Assembly (NCBI GenBank): GCA_016785225.1
Contig: JAFBJZ010000591.1
Coordinates: 112,501 to 176,500 of the forward strand
DNA from: Psettodes erumei
Lineage: Eukaryota; Chordata; Actinopteri; Pleuronectiformes; Psettodidae
DNA: 64,000 bases
Direction: 5' to 3'
Shown here: in pieces, positions 56,820-64,000 of the stretch
Numbering within the stretch: the stretch's first letter is position 1
How the letters are laid out: each line of letters begins with the position of its first letter
Position numbers and translations under genes: made by a program
The notes under the pieces: model-generated
What the model was told of the DNA's origin: nothing
What the model saw: only the letters and a program-made list of their open reading frames with translations
The model's database searches: none

Positions 56820-57700
56820 TAAATGAGGCAGGAGAGGACGGAGCCCGGTTCGGTTCGGTTCGGTTCGGCTCGAGTCCTCCTCCGGTTGAACGCGGGCGAA
56901 GCGGACGAGACTCCTCGCGGGGGAAGACGGTGATGGAGATCCGGCGGCGGATCCGCACCGTTCCGCTTCAGCCGCGCTTCCCGGGACTCGTTTAAACGCC
57001 CCGCAGCCGAGCGCGGACACGGTGGGAATGCATTCCGAGCCGAACCGAGCCGGGTCCGGAGGGGTCGGCTGCGAGGAAGAGGAGGAAGAGGAGGGAGAGG
57101 GGGGAGTAGGGGGGTGTTGAACAATTTCTGTGAGGGGGGTAAAAAAAAAAACAACTCGCGTTTCTCCCCCCCCCTCCTCACGTTCACCTACCGCAGCGTG
57201 TGTCGACGGCGGCTCAGCCCGGAATCACGACCGCCGACATCAAAAGCGCCGCCCGCTACTTTTTATCCCCCTCTTCTTTGATGTTTCCTTCCGTCTTACT
57301 TTGTGCGGTTAAAGCCGGGGGGGCGCGCGCAGGGCGGCGGGCGGGTGGGGGGCAGCGGAGCGGAGCATCGCCGGCGCCGCGTACCGGGAGTCTCAAACAA
57401 CACAGTCCAAGTACCGACGAACTCTCCCGGTATTGTCCCCGCGTGCGTTCCAATCCCGACGAGCCGGACCGGACCGGAGGGAAACCGGCGTGTCCTCGCG
57501 CGCGCTGGGTTCCGGGTTTTTTTAAAACAAAATGTGTTTTTGGGGTTTTTTTCTCGGACGCCCGGAGAAGCAGCTTCCGTCCGCGTCTCCAACTCCGCTC
57601 CAAACTAAACGTGCTCACCTTAAAACGCACAGAGCCGCAGCTCGCGCTCGTCCAAAAAAACAGCCAGAGCGGCACACGCGTATCCGGTGGGTGGTTTTCA
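56820..57700. promoter_or_regulatory. CpG-dense block, possible CpG island
   Basis: CpG density is visibly above the already high background, with CGCGCGC, GGCGGGCGGG and GCGGAGCGGAGC words and a (GGTTC)4 pentamer at 56846-56868. Vertebrate promoters are often such blocks, but no start site or first exon could be fixed. The long overlapping ORFs on both strands are expected from GC-rich DNA. Confidence 0.25.
56846..56868. repeat. (CGGTT)n pentamer tract
   Basis: Four to five tandem copies. Confidence 0.88.
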
Positions 57701-58260
57701 CAATAAAAGCGAATAAAAACTTTTATTTTGGGGATACGTCGAATTTTTTTTTTTTTTTTTTTTTTATTTTCATCAGCTGAATGAAAACACGGCGTTTCCC
57801 CTCTTTTACGGGTTACATAAATAAGAAGTATTATTATTTGCTATTTACTAGTAGTAATATTTAGTGTTGATATCGAAGAATACTTAGAATACTACGGATT
57901 AAAGGCTTACACTAATGCTGAGATAATGCAGTGAAAGTATTAAAACCAAAGAAAATGTATTGTTTTAAAAATATTACTAGGAAAAATATCACAGTCGGGC
58001 TAAAAGAAATCCAAGTTAATAGAAAAATGGACTGTTAGTGTAAGATTGATCCCCAATAATCCCTTAATTTATGCTCCATAACTGCAAACGTTAAACCTAT
58101 TTTAAAAATCACATGTAAGTCGATTTTGTTTACAAATTTATTTTTAGGCTAAAATCCCCTTAAAATGTCTATACGTGTATTTTCAGGTCATTTTAGTCAG
58201 TAAAACGGCCTAAATGACACAGTTTGTAGGCTTTTATTCTTAAAGGGAAGGCGACTCAGT
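57701..58260. other. AT-rich island
   Basis: An abrupt switch from the CpG-dense block to AT-rich DNA with a T-run (57745-57765) and TTATTATT/TAATAT words. No ORF or transposon end was found. Confidence 0.6.
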
Positions 58261-58819
58261 TCCGGTCAGGTTCGGGCTCGGTTCGGTGAACTTGACGCCG
58301 CAATCTGCCGAGCATCACGGGCAAAAAAAAAAAAAAAAAGGGAAAAAAATCAACCACGTGAGTGACTTACCCGCCTCCTCTTCATCAAAAGGGGGGAAAG
58401 TATCCCACCGAGAGAGAGAGAGAGAGGCTCGCGCACAGTCACGGTGAAAAGACTTTTAATTTGGTAAAATACCTGCGCAAAGGTGAGCTTCCGGTTTTTT
58501 TTTTACGCCCGTTTTAAAAACAAGCGTCAGGAGCCGGTTTGAACAAAACGAAATACGTTTTTTTTGTGAAGTGCAAGGGGGCGGGGCATGGGGGCATGAT
58601 CTTAAGCCCCTCCCCTTTGCAAAAAACAACAACAACATGTGTTTATCTGAAGCTAACAAGCTGCCCAGACATTTTATCTTACTTCCCTGCGTCCTTGCGC
58701 TCGCTCGCGGTTCACGGCTGCATTCCATACAGCTGAGCGAGCGTTCCCTTTGCGTCGCTCGCCGGGCCACTTACGAGGACGAGAGCCCTCGCCGGCGTTA
58801 TTACTCACATCTGCGGTTC
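58261..58819. other. unique sequence
   Basis: A-run at 58324-58339, GA patch at 58410-58425, and an imperfect foldback AAGGGGGCGGGGC / GCCCCTCCCCTTT at 58574-58618. No gene is recognised. Confidence 0.5.
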
Positions 58820-59060
58820 TTTTAATAGTATGCCGAGCGAAACCGTCTATCGTTAGAGGGGAGGTCGGGCGGCGAGGGCTAGCGGGTTAATTATGTAGCA
58901 TAAAGCGCTCTTCACGCGGGGAATACATAATGCGGCTGCGGGCGAACGTATACGTAAATGTTCCATAATGGCTTTATTCATACGTGACGGGAGTCATTAT
59001 GTAAAGTGGGTGAAAGGGATCGGTGACACTAGAAATTAATAAGCGGGGGGGTGTGTGGGT
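58820..59060. promoter_or_regulatory. CNE-like block with HOX/CDX-type words
   Basis: TTATGTAGCATAAAGCG, AATACATAATGCGGC, TTCCATAATGGCTTTATTCA and GAGTCATTATGTAAAG repeat a CATAAT/TTATG theme. TTTAT(G/T) words are CDX/posterior-HOX-like. Enhancer identity is inference. Confidence 0.33.
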
Positions 59061-59283
59061 GGCGTCGGATTTTTGACGTTTTTTTTCCTCGCCGTTCTGT
59101 CGCGTAGCTTCGTGATTAGAGCGCAGCTAAGTGCTTTTTTTCGCTAATGCCGTCGGCGAGGAGCGAAACAGGAAGTGAGTGTTTGTCCGAGAGTACGGGC
59201 GTCGGATTTAGCAAAGGTCTCAGCGTGGTTCCTGCACCAATCGCTCCACTCTGAGTTTGTGCGCACACTGTAATGTATAATAC

Positions 59284-59286
<3 letters not shown>
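59061..59286. other. unique sequence
   Basis: No gene is recognised. Confidence 0.5.

Positions 59287-59322
<36 letters not shown>
59287..59322. repeat. (TG)18 microsatellite
   Basis: Perfect TG tract. Confidence 0.97.
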
Positions 59323-59323
<1 letters not shown>

Positions 59324-59443
59324 CTGCGAGTTAAAGGAAGCAGGGATGCAGTACGCCGGCTGGTTTTTCCTCTGCCCTTGTTGTCTTTGATTGGGTGGGG
59401 CACGGCCGGCGGCGCCGCGGGCCCCGGCAGCCGTTGCATAAAT

Positions 59444-59475
59444 GCACGTTAGCACGTTAGCACGTTAGCACGTTC
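59444..59475. repeat. 8-bp tandem GCACGTTA, four copies
   Basis: Four GCACGTTA units. The ACGTTAGC word also occurs in the 37.6-38.1 kb array, but the sequence context differs. Confidence 0.88.
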
Positions 59476-59614
59476 TGCGGGATCTTCACGTGAAGTCGTT
59501 AACGTACGTGTCTGACGGTCATTCTAAAACCCGGCGCTCGCTGTGAAGCGGACGCCGCCCGCGTCCGTCAGGTGGTCCTAAATATTTAATTTCTTCTTCC
59601 CCCCTTTTTTTCAG

Positions 59615-59679
59615 ATGAAAGAGCCCGTTGTCTTTTTCCTGCAGGAAGAGGCTCATCGGGTCCGATCACCTGAGACCAG
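59615..59679 (+). other. candidate internal exon
   Basis: A strong acceptor (TTCTTCTTCCCCCCTTTTTTTCAG, pyrimidine tract 59591-59611, AG at 59613-59614) is followed 65 nt later by ACCAG|GTGAGA (GT at 59680). Only one of three frames is open; it starts MKEPVVFFLQ and ends with RSPET. A second acceptor, TTTTTCCTGCAG at 59644, would give a 35-nt exon in the same frame. The open frame is the one required if it were joined to the candidate exon ending at 54358. No homology is recognised. Confidence 0.25.
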
Positions 59680-60779
59680 GTGAGAGAGCAGGTCGCGGAG
59701 AAGACGCCGCCGCACGTACGACGGGAGCGCTAACGGTTCCTTAATGCGTTTGACTCCGCAATCCGTCACTGCGAGCTGTGACATTTACAGAGGACCAGCT
59801 GTCAAACGAAGGACTTATGACTTCACGCTGTCGCACCTTTAAAAAGATGAAGGCGATGAGTCGGGACGGCGACTGCGAGTTTTACACGGAAACTGTTTGT
59901 TGGAGGCGGATCTCTCCGTTGTCACTTCTGAAAACCCAAATACGTGAATTTCGCCAAACGCGTAAATCGCTCGCGTTTTGTCAGGTTTGTCCCTTTTGAT
60001 TCCGGCGTGACCGTGATTCACATCACAGCCGCTTGTTGTGAACGCTACCCGGCCGTTTGCTGAACGTTTGATGCCGTCGCGTTAGCTATCACGCTGTCGT
60101 TTTCACGCAGCTGTTTGATGTTCCGAACAGAAATGTGTCTGCGCCTTGTGCCGTCTTGAATTTGGAATCAGCCACAATTTGTTGTTGCTGTTGTTTTTTA
60201 TTTTAAACTTTAATATTTATTTGTTACGACCTGCCGTGTCTCTTTAGCACGTTTTTTACGAGGTAGATCTTTAAATCTTTTAATCCGGGGGGAACCGTGA
60301 GATTGAGTTTGATTGATGAATCTTTGCCGTCTCCCAGGTTTTTGCTTGTTAGGGCTTTAAGGCGTGAAACTCAGATTTTGGTACAAATTCTCGATGAAAT
60401 AAACCGCGGCGGTCACGTGACGGCACAGAACGTCGAGGGCGACATGAACGCGCTCTTTAATTTACGCTGGTTCTTTCGCATAAAGACGGCGTTAAGTTTT
60501 AAATGCTCCAGATGCTCCTGGAGCATAATTGTCGTCGACCAGGCTTTTTACTGAATGATGAAAAACTTAATGACGTGAGAGCGAAATATTTTCTGGATTT
60601 ACCGCCTCTCGGCGGGAGATACGCCGCCGTGCGTTCGCGGGCGCGTCCGTCCTTTAAACGCCGTCGGCGCCGACATGGAAAATTTAAAAAAAAAAAAGGG
60701 AGATTGCGCACAAACAAAATAAGTCGCTTTCCGCTTAATGCAACCTGCAGCCTGACGAGATCCATACTCACCTTAAACT
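59680..60779. other. unique sequence
   Basis: Mixed DNA with no recognised gene; A-run at 60685-60697. Confidence 0.5.
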
Positions 60780-60945
60780 ATACTGACACAGCAGTCTGCA
60801 GCCACTGACCCAATGTTCACTCTGCCAGCAATTAAAATTATCTCGTCACCGGGTCCATTAATTTCCTTTAAAGCTGAGTGGCCTGAGTCAATGTGTGGAC
60901 TCTCATTAGGCGTGAAGTCGCAGATCCTTTTTCTTTTTTTTTTTT
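60780..60945. promoter_or_regulatory. CNE-like block
   Basis: CCAATGTTCACTCTGCCAGC, AATTAAAATTATCTCGTCAC, CCATTAATTTCCTTTAAAGC and GAGTCAATGTGTGGACTC form a CpG-poor block. Of the right-hand candidates it has the strongest CNE texture. Untested. Confidence 0.35.
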
Positions 60946-61361
60946 TTTCTTTGCTTGCTCCCATCAGCGTGATTTAGTCTTGTCAATACACGTTCTGCCT
61001 GCTAAGTGTGAAATGGACAAGAAGCAGATTCCTGCTGCTCAAACTGTCCTCCAGCGCAGTAACTTTCATCCGGACGGATTACAGCCGACGGCGTGGACGT
61101 GTGTGCGCGAGAGTTTTAATCACAAATCAATGAGATAAGAATCTGATCTCCGTGCGAAGCAAAAAAAAAAAAAAAAAGATAATATACTGTAAAAGCACAG
61201 GAGCAACAAAATATGGCCGGTGCCAAAGTTGAACTGAAGTTTAACTTAGAAAAAAAAAAATCGTTGCTTTCTCTCCGATGGTTCGGTGTCGACTCAGGAG
61301 GAAGGTGTAAAAGTCTTTACGCAGAAAAACACAACACAAGGACACAGAAATCTGAGCAGGC
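60946..61361. other. unique sequence
   Basis: T-run at 60937-60948, A-runs at 61161-61177 and 61249-61260. No gene is recognised. Confidence 0.5.
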
Positions 61362-62090
61362 TTACAAAGCACAAAGGGTCAGACTGAAGAACCCACCCCA
61401 AAAAAAACAACAACAACACAAACACAAACAACCGGGATGGATCCAAAACACAATCAGGAGCAGAACAGGCAGGCGAGCTCTGGGAGGAACATGGCACCAG
61501 GACAAGCTGGCAGACAGGAAGTGGAAATGGACCAGTACAGGGAACACTGGGCTACTGGGAACTGTGGTCAGGGCGCCGGACGCGGAATATTTGGGACCCG
61601 CGTAAACGAGACGAGACGCGAGGAGGAAGGAGTGGACACGTGTCGGCGCACGACGGGAATATTTCCAGACGATTAAAGCAGAAGTGGCGCTAAAACTAAC
61701 GGTTTCAGCAGATTCATCCACCTCGGGGCACGGAGCTATTCTTACGCAGCCACGGGGGGAGGGAACCGGTGAAAACTCGCCGTGTTTGAGAAAGAAGCTG
61801 AACAAAGATGTTGGCACATCGCATGAAGAAGAAGAAGAAATAAAAACCTCGTGGGCCTGAGGGAGACCTGGGAATCTGCAGGTCGGCGGAGGAAAGGATT
61901 GAACGAGCCGCACGTGAGACGTTTCAGCGGATAAAAGGAGGAACGACAACAATAAAAAGTTTTTCACTTCTTTGTTTAGAAATGTCGAGAGCGCGAACCG
62001 CGTTTCCTCACATCCCGAGTTAAACTCCGCCCGCCTGTTTTCCTCTTGTCTTCTTAAAAGCAGATGTAAACAAACACACGTATAGAACAT
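61362..62090 (-). CDS. hypothetical ORF of 242 codons (doubtful)
   Basis: The longest open frame not built from tandem repeats, reading leftward from an ATG at 62088-62090; the frame is open a further 18 codons upstream from a GTG. The product begins MFYTCVCLHL, is rich in Ser, Leu and Phe, carries five consecutive Ser from a TTC-type patch, and ends in a Cys/Phe/Leu-rich tail encoded partly by a TTG/TTTTTT tract. I recognise no family, catalytic motif, zinc finger or clear signal peptide. No splice sites flank it in a convincing way. A frame this long is somewhat unexpected by chance, but its composition is not protein-like. Confidence 0.1.
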   Translation of the reverse strand: MFYTCVCLHLLLRRQEENRRAEFNSGCEETRFALSTFLNKEVKNFLLLSFLLLSAETSHVRLVQSFPPPTCRFPGLPQAHEVFISSSSSCDVPTSLFSFFLKHGEFSPVPSPRGCVRIAPCPEVDESAETVSFSATSALIVWKYSRRAPTRVHSFLLASRLVYAGPKYSASGALTTVPSSPVFPVLVHFHFLSASLSWCHVPPRARLPVLLLIVFWIHPGCLCLCCCCFFWGGFFSLTLCAL

Positions 62091-62144
62091 GAACTGCGGG
62101 TCGCTCCAGTCAGCCGCGGCGGGGAAACACCCTCCCACCTCCAC

Positions 62145-62591
62145 CCTCCCACCCCACCCGGAGGCGGCGTCACTTCGGGAGGGCGATGAAAGCGAAACGA
62201 CGGCGTAAGAACTTCAGTCCGGTCCGTCATCACAGAACTTCTTTCAGGCCGCGCGGCTCTTTCAAAAACAGGCTCGCGGTCTCGCCGCCGCCGCCGCCGC
62301 CGCTCTCTGTCATGTTTAATGTCGAGCTGAGATCTGAGCCTCCGTCTCTGATGAGGCAGCAGCAGCAAAAAAAAAAAAGTCTTCGCAGAGATGAGATGTG
62401 AACCTCGGGGTAGAATCAGACACGTGTCGACCACTTCATCGAACTTTCTTCATTTTTTAATTGAGCGAGATCAATCGATCCGACTTCACCTGTTTTCCTG
62501 TTTTTCAACTACAAAAATCCCAAGAGTCCCGCGCCTCGCCGGCTTTTCTGATATCTATCTGCGCCGTTTATTGTTTGTTCGGCAACGGTTG
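62145..62591. other. unique sequence
   Basis: Contains a CCG tract (62283-62303) and an A-run (62368-62379). No gene is recognised. Confidence 0.5.
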
Positions 62592-62639
62592 CACACACAC
62601 GCACACACACACACACACACAAACACAAACACACACACT
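62592..62639. repeat. interrupted (CA)n microsatellite
   Basis: CA tract with GC and AAA interruptions. Confidence 0.95.
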
Positions 62640-62732
62640 GCAGCTCCTCCATAGGGGATCTATTGAAAGGAAAAGGAGATTTGCAGTTCTGGAGAATTAA
62701 AAGGCAAAGCTGCTGGAGACGGCACGCAAAGG

Positions 62733-62734
<2 letters not shown>

Positions 62735-62806
<72 letters not shown>

Positions 62807-62823
62807 ACACACACACACACACA
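62735..62823. repeat. (CA)44 microsatellite
   Basis: An 89-bp CA tract with one AG interruption at 62801-62802. Confidence 0.98.
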
Positions 62824-63390
62824 GTGTTTCAAAGCTCAGCATGCAGCCTGGTGGAGGTTCGAGCGCGGCGCGGTGTGAAATATGTGCGCAGCAGCAGCAG
62901 GCGCAGCTCGCGTCACCGCGCTGACCTTCGTGATCCCGGCAGGTGCGTTTCGGCATTAAGTCGTTAAAGGGCTGCGATCTCGAACCTGCCGCGCTCCCGT
63001 CCGTCATATTTCAGCAGCCGTGCGGTAAACTTCTCGCCATAATTTACACTTTCGATGTATTATTTAAAGACGGCGGCGCTCGACGGCGTCGCATCTAATC
63101 GACGAGCATCTAGTTCGACAAGCACGGCCCCGTGCGCGACATGAACGAAAGAGCTGCGGAGTCGCCGACAGTTTAACGTCGCGCCTCGGGCTCCTGGAGG
63201 AAATACTGTTTGTAATCTGGCGCGGCAGTAACCGCAGAACTTTATTAAAGGCCACTCGTCACGCCGACGAAATGGAAAAAAAAGGTTGTCGCGCGGCGCA
63301 GACGCAGGAAACAGAGTCAAAAATCCAGGAAACGTCCCTGAATCTCCGAGCGACGGTCGCAGATTTGCGGTTGCGGTTTTGTTGCAACCG
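62824..63390. other. unique CpG-rich sequence
   Basis: No gene is recognised. Confidence 0.5.
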
Positions 63391-63413
63391 AAAATAAATA
63401 AATAAATAAATAA
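63391..63413. repeat. (AAAT)5 microsatellite
   Basis: Short tetranucleotide tract. Confidence 0.93.
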
Positions 63414-63510
63414 AAGTCTCCAGGGGCTGCAGGCGGCTTCTATCTGAACAGGAACAGACATCGAGCTAATAAGGTAATAAAGGCTGTGAAGTGTACTTTA
63501 GGAGTGTGAC

Positions 63511-63512
<2 letters not shown>

Positions 63513-63546
<34 letters not shown>
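63513..63546. repeat. (GT)17 microsatellite
   Basis: Perfect GT tract. Confidence 0.97.
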
Positions 63547-63547
<1 letters not shown>

Positions 63548-63709
63548 ATTAGGAGGCCCAGGGTGCTGAACGCCTCACTTAAGTTCACCCGCTGCAGCCA
63601 AACACTTTTCTTTTTTACTATTTCTGCTGCAAATGGATGAGTAATGCGTCCAGGTGTTAAATATTCTCCCGCGCCTTTAGCTTCCTCTCTTCCTGTCAGG
63701 TGTGACACG

Positions 63710-63780
63710 AGGTGATGCGGGTCAGGTGATGCGGGTCAGGTGATGCGGGTCAGGTGAGCCGGGTCAGGTGAGCCGGGTCA
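63710..63780. repeat. 14-bp tandem repeat, five copies
   Basis: Five units of AGGTGATGCGGGTC, the last two with the variant AGGTGAGCCGGGTC. Junctions create CAGGTG E-boxes. Confidence 0.95.
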
Positions 63781-63882
63781 GACCAGCTGCAGGTGAAGCA
63801 GCAAAGTTTGGAAGATGCAGGAGACTCGAGTCCCAAAAAAAAAAAAACTTTCACGGCGGAGGAAGAGCCGAGTCTTTGTACG

Positions 63883-63976
63883 GCAGGTGAGGAGGAGGGA
63901 ATGAGGAGCAGGTGTGCCCTGCCTCCGCCAAAGGAGGCGGGGCACACCTGCTCCTCATTCCCTCCTCCTCACCTGC
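63883..63976. repeat. near-perfect inverted repeat, 44-bp arms
   Basis: Arms 63883-63926 and 63933-63976 are complementary except for one T/G position (63920 against 63939), around a 6-base GCCAAA loop. The arm begins GCAGGTGAGGAGGAGGG and is purine-rich. Such a hairpin could be extruded DNA, an RNA hairpin if transcribed, or an inverted-duplication artefact of assembly close to the right edge. Confidence 0.97.
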
Positions 63977-64000
63977 ACAGAGATCGGGGGAGACCGCACA

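Noticed and set aside
57601..57675. Minus-strand open frame ending AAG|GTGAGC as a first exon
   Set aside because: The apparent start is GTG rather than ATG, and the encoded peptide is not family-like.

Overview
This window looks like euchromatic, gene-poor DNA from a ray-finned (teleost, probably percomorph) fish. The evidence is: more than 50 long CA/GT microsatellites; many short triplet, poly-A/T and poly-G tracts; abundant CpG with no mammal-like depletion; no prokaryotic gene layout; and dispersed-repeat fragments of a kind common in fish genomes. The organism call is inference. No complete protein-coding gene, tRNA, rRNA, known microRNA, CRISPR array or intact transposon could be supported. 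Bacterial features such as operons and ribosome binding sites do not apply. The window is best read as intergenic or very large-intron sequence, possibly near a developmental gene.

Layout. 1-14.6 kb: GC- and CpG-rich DNA with dense CA/GT tracts, one dispersed repeat carrying a CTCF-like motif (3638-3916), an AT-rich island (7.06-7.62 kb) and an A-rich degenerate repeat (13.82-14.05 kb). 15.5-16.14 kb: a minisatellite of about twenty 31-bp units. 16-26.9 kb: mostly unique sequence with several AT-rich, homeobox-word blocks that look like conserved non-coding elements (CNEs). 27.18-28.15 kb: a PstI/E-box minisatellite that keeps several reading frames open. 28-37 kb: microsatellites plus unique sequence. 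37.4-42.4 kb: a microsatellite-poor, lower-GC block with a fish-type dispersed fragment, a 96-bp tandem array whose every unit can form a hairpin, and a second CTCF-like site. 42.4-57 kb: CA/GT-dense again, with CNE-like blocks, a second copy of the dispersed repeat in opposite orientation (51801-52078) and G-quadruplex clusters. 57.7-58.3 kb: an AT-rich island. 58.8-64 kb: CNE-like sequence, a possible small exon, a long anonymous ORF, and a 44-bp-arm near-perfect hairpin at the right edge.

Possible genic signal is weak: a candidate first coding exon at 54263-54358 (+) and a phase-compatible candidate exon at 59615-59679 (+); a 10-codon candidate first exon at 20706-20735 (-); a candidate exon at 8557-8800 (+); and a 242-codon ORF of unknown nature at 61362-62090 (-). 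All need transcript evidence. Nothing shows genes working together here. The most interesting structures are the tandem hairpin array, the terminal inverted repeat, the convergent CTCF-like motifs in dispersed repeats, the recurring (GT)n-G(n) junctions and the oppositely oriented CA/GT tract pairs.
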